From: Limonium bicolor | Taxonomy: Eukaryota; Streptophyta; Magnoliopsida; Caryophyllales; Plumbaginaceae | Direction: 5' to 3' | Assembly: GCA_023374045.1 (NCBI GenBank) | Contig: CM041776.1 | Coordinates: forward strand, 45,886,171-45,950,170 | Length of the DNA stretch: 64,000 nt | In this document: positions 1 through 10,669 of the stretch, piece after piece | Position numbering within the stretch: position 1 is the first letter of the stretch | Layout: every line of letters starts with the position of its first letter | The notes under the pieces: model-generated | What the model was told of the DNA's origin: nothing | Seen by the model: the letters and a program-made list of their open reading frames with translations, nothing else | Database searches by the model: none | Translations under genes and position numbers: made by a program

Positions 1-1109
1 TGGAAATAAGACCGGACAACAAATAGAGCTGCAACTACGCCGACTGTCTTCTCCAATTTTCTTCGGCGCCTGCAAACATATCTATCCACTCCTTCAGCAA
101 TATCAGGCGCCTGCCTTAAATCCCTCACGCGTCTGTCTCCAGCTCTGTCTCCATCAATCTTCTCTTCTTCTTCCCTTCTTCTATATAAACACACTGCACC
201 TTCAACCAAAATAGACATTCGATCCCCAGAACTCAACACTCCAAATCACTCATTCCACATACAAATTCCTACGTACACTTTCCACTCTCCGTTCTCTTCA
301 TTTCTCCATTCACCATCCACACCTCTATAACTCCACATTATTATTACGTCCAACCTCTGACTGTCATATTACCAGTTAATATGTCAGGCTAAGGAGGATT
401 AACTCCGGGGGAAGGTTTAGCTGTAGTTTGTTTAATTATGTAATCTATATTTCTACCGGTTAAAATAAATACAGTTTGTTACGATTAAAGTTTATCTCTC
501 GCCTTTTTAATAAATTTCATTAATTTATTAAAATGCTTTACAAAGTCTATTTTGATCAGACCAGTGATAAATAGACAGGTTAATTAAGCCGTAAATCTGG
601 AGAAAGCTTATTATGGTTTAATAAGTTAGTATTTTTAGATGCAAATATAATTCCTCGCACTTAATGTCCGTTTACATGTGTTTTGCTCGAGTCTAGATTA
701 GACCGAGCATTTTCTGGTAAATGAGTCCTTTTGAGTCTATGATTTAGTCCTTAAGATAATAACAGGAATTTTGCCAAACTATTATAATAAACCGGTAGAG
801 ATAGCATAATTAATCAGATTATATGAACCTGAACCCGGAGTCCCGATTAATTTATCTTCCACTCAATTAATTTTATCTGTTGCTTTACTTTACAAAAAAA
901 AGTCAATTAATTCCCCCCTTTTTGTGACAAGCTTAGGTACTATATTATTTCGCTATAAGTCCCACGGTTTGACCCCGGCCGCTTCTGTCTTACTATACTA
1001 CTGCGACCGGGTTTTATTTGCAGCCCGACGGATATTTTGAGTATTAATTTCTTTCTCAATTGTTTTAATTACAACACCAGTTCCAACCACTCACAATATA
1101 CAGTCTGCA
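1..1109 (+). repeat. 5' LTR of Athila-like element A (left-truncated)
   Basis: This stretch is repeated at 6084-7190 with only scattered substitutions and small indels, so it is the right-hand part of the 5' LTR; the window edge removes about the first 520 bases. It ends in CA at 1109, three bases before the primer-binding site. A TATA box lies at 182-189. The low divergence between the two LTRs points to a fairly recent insertion. The left target-site copy is outside the window. Confidence 0.92.
182..189 (+). promoter_or_regulatory. TATA box of the element A LTR
   Basis: TATATAAA follows a pyrimidine-rich run and is preserved at 6264-6271 in the 3' LTR. Its position inside the LTR fits a Pol II promoter driving the element's genomic RNA. 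The transcription start is not mapped. Confidence 0.6.
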
Positions 1110-1112
1110 AAA

Positions 1113-1130
1113 TGGCGCCGTTGCCGGGGA
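1113..1130 (+). other. Primer-binding site, tRNA-Asp
   Basis: All 18 bases are complementary to the 3' end (including CCA) of plant tRNA-Asp(GTC) as I know it. The site begins three bases after the LTR end. Use of tRNA-Asp is characteristic of the Athila lineage of Ty3/gypsy elements and supports that placement. Confidence 0.9.
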
Positions 1131-1809
1131 CTTGATTTATTCTAGTCCCTAAGCCCCGGATAATTCACTTGCTATATTATAATATTCTGTTTATATTATT
1201 TTGTTGTTGTTTACTTTATTTCTACTAATTCCTGTTATTTAATTATTCCAGCAATTTAAATATCGCATTAATTACAGTTATTTATTTTCAAGTCATTTAC
1301 TTTACTGTCATTTAATTCCCAGTCATTTAAATTTCAGTAATCTAACTTCTAACATTTAAATTTCCAGTAAACTAATTTCTAACATTTAATTTTCTGCCAT
1401 TTAATTTTCTGTCATTGAGTTTTCTGTTATTTAAATTCTGTAAACTAACTCCTAACATTTAAATTCAGTCATTTAAATTCTATCAACTAATTCCTAATAT
1501 TTAAATTCTGTCATTTAAATTCAGTTCTTTATATTTCTGTCATTTAAATTCCCTTGTCATTTAAATTTCTGCTATTTGATTCTGTCCTTTTCTTTATTTT
1601 ATTTTACTATTTTTATTTACTTAATCTTCATTTATTTTTAATTCCTTTTTGTTTATTTATTTTCGGTGTTTTTACTCTAAAAAAAAAGAAAGTAGTTCTT
1701 AATTTTGAATTATTTCTGTTTAACTATTTAATTTTTCCCCTCCCTATTTCTTTCCATTTTTATTTATTTTATCACATCACGAGTTTCTTTTTTCTGTTTT
1801 GAGTGGTGA
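1131..1809 (+). other. T-rich leader of element A with degenerate tandem repeats
   Basis: This untranslated leader is very rich in T. From about 1255 to 1590 it consists of a degenerate 15-18 bp repeat with core TCATTTAAATTTCTG, more than a dozen imperfect copies. The short ORF at 1554-1802 is T-rich low complexity and probably not coding. A comparable T-rich leader, read in reverse, lies before the ORF of element E at 47468-47715. Confidence 0.75.
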
Positions 1810-3438
1810 ATGCCTTTTACCAGGTTACACAGCTTCCCGGAAAATATTAATAATCACACGGTTAGCTACATCCCAGAGATCGAGAGAACCTTTCTGCGCA
1901 CTCTAAGACAGAGACGAACTCAACAAAACATAGCCACCACAGTGATAGAATCTAACCCGGAAGCTGACATGGCATCTTCACCAGCAACAGTTCGAAATAT
2001 CAATAGGCCGTCTAATCAAGGACAACAACCTGCCATCATCCTTCCCCACCTTACCCCATCCGAATACGATGAGTGGCAAAAGCTAAAGCCATATCATCAG
2101 ATCCGATGCGTAAAGGAGTTAGGGATGTTCGATGGCTCCAGTCCTGACGAAGCTCTGTTACATGTTACCAAGTTCTTGCAGCATGCCAACAGTCTAACCG
2201 CGATAGACGCAGTACTCCAGTACGCAAGACTGTCATTATTCCCTCACAGCCTGACGGGAAATGCGAGCAAATGGTATCACAGCCTGACACCAAGTACCAT
2301 TGGTACTTGGGATGAAATGGCCACCAAGTTCTACGACAAATTCCTGCCCCCGAGCCGAACGTTGGAAATGATTGCTGAAATCTATAATTTCAAGCAACCA
2401 GGGTCGGAAAACATTTGTGAAACTTGGGACCGTTTCAAAGGACTACTACTTACTTGTCCTCACCATGGTCTCACGAAAGAACAAGTATCACAATTGTTCT
2501 ACAAAGGCTTAATTGGTCCGTGTAAAACAATGGTACTATCCTCTTTAGGTGCTGACATTTTGAAAAAGCCCGGAGCACAGTTTCTGAATGGCATAGAATC
2601 CCTCTGCGAGGATCAGAGACTGGGCCACAGGTGGATCAAGAGGCGGCATTCCAGGTTTATACCATGTTGGGGAAAGTGACAACAAGTTTGACCAGCTGAT
2701 GAAGAGCCATGAGCAACTCATGGAAAGTAATGCACACAGGCAACAAAAGTAATTACTCTGCAGAAAGTAGTTGAGCAGATGGCGATGAACTCCTACCCCC
2801 AACAAGCAAAGTCGATGATTGCTCGTTCATCTACAATCCCTCCAGGCTATGCTCCTCTATCCCGATCATCTCCTGATATTTCTTGTACGCAATGTGGTGG
2901 GCCTCATGATTATGAACAATGCCCCCAACTACAAGAATTAAAAGCAGCGGAGGAAGCAAACTTTCTCACCAACAATTCAGGGTACAGGCAACCTTGGCAA
3001 CGTAACATGCAACCCAATCTTCGCTACTCAAACACCGACAATATCCAAAATCCACATACACTACAACCATCTCAAAATTACAGACCTCAGTCCAATTTTC
3101 AAGGAGCCCAAAGGCAGTACCAGCAACAGCCTCATGGCAATGATGCTTCTTCGAGTCGACCGACTCAACCTCCTTCGAATCCTGAATCTGAAATGTCCCA
3201 AATGCAAGAGATGTTTAAAGCAATGATGGGTAAGTCCCGAGACACGCAAGAGGAGGTCACAGCCCTTCGCAAAGACCAAAGAGCCTTGCAGTCCCAAATA
3301 CAACAGCTTCTAACTCAACAAAGACCTCCTGGTCAACTCCCTTCACAGACCAATCCAAATCCAAAAGAGTTTGCAAATGCAATTTACGTAGTGGACCAGC
3401 CCATCTCTAGCTCAAATGGAGTAACAACCAAAGAGTGA
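1810..3438 (+). pseudogene. gag: Athila-like gag, frame-disrupted
   Basis: Gag forms the virus-like particle and binds genomic RNA. The ATG at 1810 opens a 289-codon frame containing a typical plant retrotransposon gag core (SLTGNASKWYHSL, then KFYDKFLPPSRT and the ETWDRFKGLL region). Around 2600-2640 the homologous reading moves to another frame, which hits a stop near 2748. The original frame resumes by 2779 and contains a CX2CX3HX4C zinc knuckle at 2884-2922. The rest is a Q/P/N-rich tail ending with the stop at 3436-3438. Two offsetting frameshifts therefore break an otherwise recognisable gag. The next frame opens at 3440, one base after this stop. Confidence 0.85.
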
Positions 3439-3439
3439 A

Positions 3440-4410
3440 ATGGTCCATGAAGTGGAGCAGCGGGCTGAGGAAGAATACCTCGACATGAACCAACTGAAGC
3501 TCTATGCCAAATTAGTTGCGATAAATGAAATGATGGAAGGTCCACTAGACCTTGCATCACAGCAACCAGAGAGCAAACTGGTTCATATAGTGGACGACTT
3601 ACCTGAGGATTTGAGTTACTCTATATTACCACCCCCGTTCAACCTGACCTGAAAAACGACATCAAACCTTTTGATTGAGCTTGAAGACAAGCCATTAAAG
3701 GATAACTTCTACCTCAACTTCATGGAGTCTCCTCCCTCTAAAGTCAATTACCGTTATTTTCCCTCCTTCTCTGTGCTATATCCAGAAAATGAGGATAGTT
3801 ACATCCTCAAAAATGAAGAGGAGGAAATGCTCGCTCCCGCCAGAACATCCAATAGAACGATACAATCAACTTCAAGGAGCCTCCTCCCTCTGAAGTTGAA
3901 TTCAATCAGGGCTCTTCCTATGAGCCTCTTCAAAAAGATGAGGATATATACGTCCTCAAATTTGAGGAGGAGGAGCCATCCAACTTTGATCCTCGCTCCA
4001 AGGGTCATCCATTGAAAAATCTGGGCCCTTCTCCAAAGAAAAATAATGCCCACCCAACCCACCCATTGAAGCCCACTTCCACCTTCATTTTCGTTCCAGG
4101 GGAGGAAACTTACATCCTCGACTCTGAGCAAGCACCACCACTACCATCTTGCCTCCATACGGCTAAACAACAAAACGAGAATGTTTACATTCTCCCGTTT
4201 GAGGAAGCAATACAACCATCACCCGGTTTTCAATACAATATTAAGGGCAGCAAACACCTCCTTCAAAACCAGGTTTTGTGGAGTTTGTATTTTCCTACTT
4301 TAATTGTTGCAGTAATACTTTGTTTTGATCCAGGTGGTTCAGTCCTACTTATTGCCAATTTCATATACCCGGTACTACCATTGTCAACTTTCATTTATGA
4401 TCCGGGATAA
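3440..4410 (+). pseudogene. Acidic-repeat ORF with hydrophobic tail, element A
   Basis: I do not recognise this family. It starts one base after gag (TGA-A-ATG) and sits where protease and RT would be expected. Frame 2 is used to about 3850 and frame 1 from about 3865 to 4410; in-frame stops occur near 3650 and 3671. Four copies of an acidic motif, roughly E-D/E-x-Y-I/V-L-x-x-E-E, can be read (YILKNEEEE, YVLKFEEEE, YILDSEQ, YILPFEE). Part of the array is a 152-bp tandem duplication (3716 against 3868); since 152 is not a multiple of three, this explains the frame change. The C-terminus has two hydrophobic segments separated by CFDPGG and ends in DPG. Element E encodes the same arrangement at 46611-47467. 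An Athila env-like product is one possibility, unproven. Confidence 0.6.
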
Positions 4411-5547
4411 TGAAGAACATACGTCTAGCTAGCGACGTTAACCCGGGCAGCTTGGTGGGAGGCAACCCACTATCTATCTTTTGTCTTTCCTTTAATTTTA
4501 TTTTGTTTTCTCTTTTGTACTATATTTCCCTTTTATATGTTATAATAAAATGTGGGTTTTACTTGAGTTCTTCTGGCTGTGTAGAATATTCTTTACAGGT
4601 ACATTTCATGTCATTCTACAGCTGCACTCAAGTGTGGTGGAGATCTACACACTCTGCGAACTTTGAGGAGTACACTCTTTCCCTACTGATATTTAATATT
4701 CCCTTTTGCTTTGTTTTGAGTAAATTGATTTATAAGATTGCATGCCCTGTTAATTTAATTCTATCTACGCAAATGAGGGCATTGCTTGAGCTTAAGTGTG
4801 GGGGAGAGCCCTTTTCGGAGGCATTTTGAGCTTAAAATGTTTAAATCTCTCTGCTTATCTTGCATTTGTTCAAAAATTAAAATTATGGACCCTGCTAATG
4901 TAGGTTGTTCTCTTTAAAAACAAATACTGTTATGAATTGTGGGATAAAGGGGTACAAAAATTTGATTACTTTTGAGGAGCATTTTTCTTATGTGGTGTGA
5001 CCAAATGATCTGCAATGGTTGGATTTTATTGCTCAGGGTTTCTTTCTGTCCTCTCTCTCTTAGGGATTGCTAAGGGGTGCTTCTCTGTAAAAAAAAAAGA
5101 AAGAAGGTAAAATATAAGCAAGGGACTTGCGAGACACCATTGGTAACCAACAAAAGAGAGTTGAGTGTTCTTAAATACAAAGGCTTGATGCTTACATATT
5201 ATCTTCTCATCCCTTATGCAAAAGTGAAACAAATGCATAAATCTATTTTTCCTTTTGTTTTCTCTCTCAATGCCCATTCTTGAGAGAAGTTGGCCATGGT
5301 AAAAGTTCTCAGAGTCACCTAAACTAAGAAGCATTGAAGCACCTTGGATCATACCCCGAAACTCTAATTTTATTTTACCTTGAGTACACCTATGCCACCA
5401 GCAGCTGATGGATCATACTCCTCAAAAAGTTAAAAAGATCATGAACTGTTCACCTCCTTATCATACCCTTCATAATAATATTTGTTAGTATTGAACATTC
5501 CCTACTTACTTGGGTACATGGTTTTTCTTGAGGACAAGCAAAAAGAT
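4411..5547 (+). other. 3' untranslated region of element A
   Basis: No gene is apparent here. The region holds a conserved hairpin at 4455-4470 and two polypurine-like AAGTGTGG motifs near 4629 and 4793, ahead of the true tract at 5548. It matches, in reverse, the 3' region of element E at 45431-46610, including the order of these motifs. Short ORFs on either strand look incidental. Confidence 0.65.
4455..4470 (+). other. Conserved GGGAGGCAACCC hairpin
   Basis: A 5-bp stem (GTGGG pairing with CCCAC) closes the loop AGGCAA. The homologous hairpin in element E (46551-46568, minus strand) has the same loop, but the outer pair of this stem is C-G instead of G-C, a compensatory change. Similar GGGAGGCAACCCA sequences are familiar downstream of coding regions in Athila/Tat elements. 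Confidence 0.6.
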
Positions 5548-5560
5548 AAGTGTGGGGGTG
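5548..5560 (+). other. Polypurine tract of element A
   Basis: The purine-rich run AAGTGTGGGGGTG directly abuts the 3' LTR, which starts TGATAAGTG at 5561. It is the expected primer site for plus-strand DNA synthesis. Confidence 0.8.
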
Positions 5561-7190
5561 TGATAAGTGTCCAAATGAGCATGTTTTATAGGTGTATTTC
5601 ATATATTATATTAGCACTTTTCTTGCTCATTTCTCCACTTTGATTAGTTTTCCTCTAGTTTATGTTTTATTGGTTATCTCACAAATTTATTGGTTAAACA
5701 CGAGGAAAACCAAGCTAGGAGCCAAGTAGACAAAGAGACAAACGCGTAGGCGTAAACCGGTCGAAAAACGGAGTCCAAACCAACAATCTAGAGCCGGTCA
5801 AAGTTCGCAAAAGAAAACGAGTCAAATACACACGTCCGGGTCACGTCCGGGGATAAAAGGCCGGACGTGACACGGATCGATGTGTTAGAGACATCCGTGG
5901 CATGTCCGAGTGAAAAAGGCGGGACAAGACTGGCGTGTCCGTGGCTTGTCCGGGGAAGTAAGGCCGGACGAGAATGCTCCTCAACCGTGGCGTGTCCGCG
6001 GAGATTAGGCCGGACGAGGACAACACGTCCGATGATATTTGGGCGGACAAGGGGCGGACAGAAGCAAGGACACGATGTGTCCGTGGAAATAAGACCGGAC
6101 AACAAATAGAGCTGCAACTACGCTGACCGTCTTCTTCAATTTTCTTTGGCGCCTGCAAACATATCTATCTACTCCTTCAGCAATATCAGGCGCCTACCTT
6201 AAATCCCTCACGCGTCTGTCTCCAGCTCTGTCTCCAATCAATCTTCTTCCTCTTCCCTTCTTCTATATAAACACACTGCACCTTCAACCAAAAAATAGAC
6301 ATTCGATCCCCAGAACTCAACACTCCAAATCACTCATTCCACATACAAATTCCTATGTACACTTTCCATTCTTCGTTCTCTTCATTTCTCCATTCACCAT
6401 CCACACCTCTATAACTCCGCATTATTATTACGTCCAACCTCTGACTGTCATATTACCAGTTAATATGTCAGGCTAAGGAGGATTAACTCCGGGGGAAGGT
6501 TTAGCTGTAGTTTGTTTAATTATGTAATCTATATTTCTACCGGTTAAAATAAATAGTTTGTTACGATTAAAGTTTATCTCTAGCCTTTTTAATAAATTTC
6601 ATGAATTTATTAAAATGCTTTACAAAGTCTATTTTGATCAGACCAGTGATAAATAGACAGGTTAATTAAACCGTAAATCTGGAGAAAGCTTATTATGGTT
6701 TAATAAGTTAGTATTTTCAGATGCAAATATAATTTCTCGCACTTAATGTCCGTTTACATGTGTTTTGCTCGAGTCTAGATTAGACCGAGCACTTTCTGGT
6801 AAACGAGTCCTTTTGAGTCTATGATTTAGTCCTTAAGATAATAACAGGAATTTTCCAAACTATTATAATAAACCGGTAGAGATAGCATAATTAATCAGAT
6901 TATATGAACCTGAACCCGGAGTCCCGTTTAATTTATCTTCCACTCAATTAATTTTATCTGTTGTTTTACTTTACAAAAACAAGTCAATTAATTCCCCCCT
7001 TTTTGTGACAAGCTTAAGTACTATATTATTTCGCTATAAGTCCCACGGTTTGACCCCGACCGCTTCTGTCTTACTATACTACTACTGCGACCGGGTTTTA
7101 TTTGCAGCCCGACGGATATTTTGAGTATTAATTTCTTTCTCAATTGTTTTAATTACACCAGTTCCAACCACTCACAATATACAGTCTGCA
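5561..7190 (+). repeat. 3' LTR of Athila-like element A (1630 bp)
   Basis: Bounded by TG at 5561 and CA at 7190, and matching the 5' LTR from 6084 onward. It contains the six-cassette GTCCG array (5842-6100), the GGCGCC-containing segment and a TATA box at 6264-6271. The following five bases are CACCA; the partner target-site copy lies left of the window. Confidence 0.92.
5842..6100 (+). repeat. Array of six 22-nt GTCCG-N12-CGGAC cassettes in LTR A
   Basis: Cassettes start at 5845, 5904, 5948, 5994, 6027 and 6079. Each is exactly 22 nt from GTCCG to CGGAC; the second ends GGGAC. The first extends to 9-bp arms (CACGTCCGG pairing with CCGGACGTG). Inter-cassette sequence varies in length and content. 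Only the end of the sixth cassette survives at window position 1 in the truncated 5' LTR. The array lies upstream of the TATA box, in U3. Confidence 0.8.
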
Positions 7191-8023
7191 CACCACTCTG
7201 TCTTTTTTTAACTATGATAGTAGTTCCACTCATCAAATAACAAAGAAGAGGATGATTGAAATTTTCCTGGTTTGGTAACTTGACTTCAGTTCGCTTTTTC
7301 CTCTCGCTTGTGGGTGGTGCTTTACTCATGTTTGGTTGTTCTTTGTTATATATACATTCACGCTTACATTTGATTTTCTTCTTATGAATTTCTATTCACT
7401 GTTTGACTTTGATTACTCTATTTAAAACCTAGTTATTCCCCTTAGGACTTCTTAAGTTGACATAAAAGTTTAGAATGTATTATCGCCCCACACCTAACGG
7501 GTCTCTCATTCGTTTCGTGAGGCAATAATCTCCTATAACTTCAGAAAACACCCAAACCACCCTTATATGTACATAAGAACAAAAACATCAAAAAACAAGC
7601 CCTTAAGGCTAATTTAGGAGGGTTTAGGATGTGAAACCACCCCATGCCTAACGGGTCTCTCATTCGTTTTATGAGGGTAGAATCCTCCTTTACCCTCAAC
7701 ACACCCATAATCAAGATCAATTGATTAATAAACCTTATTATTCCATCCTGTCCAGATCCAAAAACCTCCTCTCTGATCCTCATTTCAATCAAAGAGAAAG
7801 CAAAAATCAGGATTGTCTCTCTGTTTTCTTCGTCACTTTGTCAAATTCCAAGCCTCCTCTCTCTTTTAATAACTTAATAAAAACTATTGCTGGCCCACCC
7901 CCAAGGAGCCAATCCGGCCCATGGTTTCAAAAGTCCATGAACCAAGTCCAAACCCCTTGATCCGGTCCAAAAGTCAAGTTCCCCAATGCACAAGTCTAGT
8001 CCAAAAATTTCACCATCACAAAC

Positions 8024-8224
8024 CAGCCCAAAACCGAAGCCCAAACCCGAAGCCCAAACCCGAAGCCCAAACCTAAAGCCCAACCGAAGCCTAAACCTGA
8101 AGCCCAAACACGAAGCCCAAACCCGAAGCCCCAACCTGAAGCCCAAACCCGAAGCCCAAACCCAAAGCCCAAACCCGAAGCCCAAACCTGAAGCCCAAAC
8201 TCGAAGCCCAAACCCGAAGCCCAA
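8024..8224 (+). repeat. 13-bp minisatellite (GAAGCCCAAACCC)
   Basis: About 15 copies of a 13-bp unit with scattered substitutions. Because 13 x 3 = 39, all frames stay open and give repetitive PKPEAQT-type ORFs on both strands; these are by-products of the repeat. The unit is not the plant telomere repeat. Confidence 0.85.
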
Positions 8225-8470
8225 TACTACATGACCCAAACCCATGGCCCGATACTACATGACCCAAACCCATGGCCCGATACTACATGACCTAAACCCA
8301 TGGCCCGATACTACATCATCCAACCCATGGCCCGATACTACATCTTCCAACCCATGGCCCGATACTACATCATCCAACCCATGGCCCGATACTACATCAT
8401 CCAACCCATGGTCCAATACTACATCATCCAACCCATGGCCCAATACTACATCATCCAACCCCTGTCCATA
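8225..8470 (+). repeat. 27/28-bp minisatellite containing CCATGG
   Basis: Three 28-bp units followed by six 27-bp units of TACTACATnA..CCATGGCCCGA type, starting directly after the 13-bp array. Open frames through it come from the periodicity and are not convincing genes. Confidence 0.85.
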
Positions 8471-8627
8471 ACCTCGGCCCACAATCCATCAAGCCCGCAA
8501 AACCCATGGCCTAAGCCCAGAAAACCCACAGCTCAATCCTACATGACTCGGCCCATGTCCAATTCGTATCCGGCCCAATTCAAAACCGGCCCTAGTCTCA
8601 AAAATCAACCCCAAAAGTCTAAGAGTT

Positions 8628-8782
8628 GACCAAGCTTTAACCATCCGACTTTAACAAACTTTGACCATCCGACTTTGACAAACTTTGACCATCTGACTTT
8701 GACCAAGCTTTGACCATCCGACTTTGACCAAGCTTTGACCATCCGACTTTGACCAAACTTTGACCATCCGAGTTTGACCAAA
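8628..8782 (+). repeat. 25-bp minisatellite rich in W-box cores
   Basis: Six and a fraction copies of a 25-bp unit (GACCAAGCTTTGACCATCCG plus ACTTT). I count eleven TTGAC cores in or at the edge of the array, ten of them TTGACC, the W-box recognised by WRKY transcription factors. A role in LTR transcription is inference. Confidence 0.75.
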
Positions 8783-9179
8783 CTGATTCAATTCCAAGCC
8801 CAAATCCAATTAATCAAATTCAAATTTACCTTGTAAATCCCGTTTGAACTCCAAAAAACAAAAAAAATCTCCTTCTTTCGAATTTCAAACAATCATTTTA
8901 TTCAAACTTCATCAAGTTTCAAAAGAAACCATTTTGTTGAATTTTAAAGGAAAAACTTTTCTCACATCACAGAAAACTCTTCTCGAACGCAAAAGTTATT
9001 CTCACATATACAGAAAGTTTTCTCCTAAAAACATCTCTCAAAATTGGTGTTTCTTTATCAAGATTACGAACAACTTCAAACTCTTTTCAAAACTCAGCTT
9101 TGAAACAAAAAAATAAACCGTTTTCGGGGAATGGGAAATGTCTAACACTTTCAACACGTTTTCTTCCTACTTAGGCATC

Positions 9180-9365
9180 GCTTGTCTCCCTTCCAAAATA
9201 AAAATCCGAGGCGGGGCACTGGGGTCATAATCTCCCTTGTCGCAGGCTGGATCTCTTTAGGCGGGGCATTAGGGTGACAAACCTCCCCTAATTGCAGCCT
9301 ATATTTTTACAAGGCGGGGTGCTAGGGAAGTGACGACCTTCCTAGTTGCAGCCGGGATTTCAGAA
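9180..9365 (+). repeat. Three degenerate GGCGGGG-headed repeats, about 75 bp
   Basis: Three tandem units each start with GGCGGGG, continue with a GGG(T/A)..GACA-like segment and end in TGCAGCC or CGCAGGC. They diverge from one another, so the duplication is old. No coding potential is seen. Confidence 0.6.
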
Positions 9366-10651
9366 TCGTCTAACTCCCTTCCACTCGATTTTAATGTTTT
9401 CAGTCTTTAACGTTTTAAACCCAGGAGTTAGAGACATTATTAGGGTTTGACCGAGAACATCTCATTCATGGTGTTTTCTCTCTAAATCCTATTTTTTGAC
9501 ATAAACTCATTGCCCCATCTTTCGAGCCTCGACACTTACCATTAATTAATTGTCGTGTTCGAGGGGGTACATAGGGTATTCCTTCGGGATTATCCGCCCT
9601 TTTACAACAAAAAATGAGTTTCCAGCTTTAAAACTTTAAGAGAGACAACTCTGAATAAACTAATCCAACCCTTCCACCAGAGCTTTAGGACACATAAACA
9701 CTTCTTAATCCTTCCCTGAACTAACCCCAAGTCACATAGGACCTCCAATTCCCGAATACTCCCGAACAACCTTAGTCATCTGAAACCCAAAACACCTTCA
9801 AAATCTGAACACCTGCAAACCGAGTATCCTCTTCTGCACTCAATCATCTTGAAAACCTGAACTCTTCTTTAACACCTTTGGCTTCACAAAGCGCCTCAAA
9901 AGGCTAACCACTTCGAAATTTGAACCTAACTAACCCGGGAAGATCTTCAACTCCAACAAATGATCCAAGCATCCCTTAACCCCACAAGAATGACCAAAAT
10001 GCCCTTAGCTCCACAAAAGCCGAGACAAACTCATACCCCTTGAAAATAAACAAAAACCTCTCAACACCTTGACCAATCCCACAAACCGATGCTTCAAGAC
10101 CAGCCTATTTCTTCAAACTCTTCAAAATCATATACCCCTCAATCATATCCTTTGGATTTAATCGAATCTCTCTAATAAGGTTTTGAAAGAAGGCAATCCC
10201 GACAATTGGACACTGAGATTTCCTCGGGCACCAATCCGAAGTCGTGGTCGTTGCCAGTTCTAAGGGGTGTAACCCAGTGCGAACCCACAATAGAATCTCT
10301 GGTATGATCCGATAAGTCCTATTCATAGGCAACAACCTCAGACTCAATTAATGGTTCTTTGAACCCGATCTTCCTTCCTAGTTATCATAGGTCAAACTAG
10401 GTGGCGAATCTAGTCAACTTTCGCCTTTAGGGCATAAGTTCGGGTGGAGCCCATTAAGAGCGGGTGTAGTGCACACTTGCACTCCCCTTTATGCTTTCTG
10501 GGAAAGACGGACGATGTAGTAGGTATTTGAGGGATGCCAGAATAACGGGTTTTCACCCCTCCACAGAATGGCATTTTAAGATCTAGGTTTTTCAGTCAAG
10601 AATCATATTTAAATAGACCCCCCCTCATACCGAAAAATCACTTTCCCAGAA

Positions 10652-10669
10652 TGGCGACTCTGCTGGGAA
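10652..10669 (+). other. Putative primer-binding site of element G
   Basis: TGGCGACTCTGCTGGGAAA begins here. It closely resembles the TGGCGACTCTGCTGGGGA-type sites I associate with Ogre/Tat elements, reported to use a tRNA-Arg primer (from memory). It fits with the Ogre-like proteins downstream. One base of the G run differs. Confidence 0.5.

Larger units (their letters stand above)
7191..10640 (+). repeat. Probable remainder of a long LTR of Ogre/Tat-like element G
   Basis: No coding region is visible here. The stretch is full of minisatellites and ends about a dozen bases before a putative primer-binding site at 10652, as expected for the 5' LTR of a large Ogre/Tat element. A segment containing CCTAACGGGTCTCTCATTCG is duplicated about 155 bp apart (near 7494 and 7648). 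The LTR start is not visible; element A probably inserted into it. No second LTR of G is in the window, so this call is indirect. Confidence 0.5.

Noticed and set aside
1554..1802. 82-codon F/L-rich ORF in the leader of A
   Set aside because: T-rich low complexity; such ORFs are expected by composition.
5842..6100. GTCCG arrays as a CRISPR array
   Set aside because: Repeats are imperfect inverted cassettes inside an LTR of a plant element; spacers vary in length and there are no cas genes.
8024..8224. Interstitial telomere repeat
   Set aside because: The unit is GAAGCCCAAACCC, not CCCTAAA.
7986..8629. Repetitive ORFs (PKPEAQT type and WPDTTSSNP type, both strands)
   Set aside because: They follow from 13-bp and 27-bp minisatellite periodicity; no domain and open in several frames.
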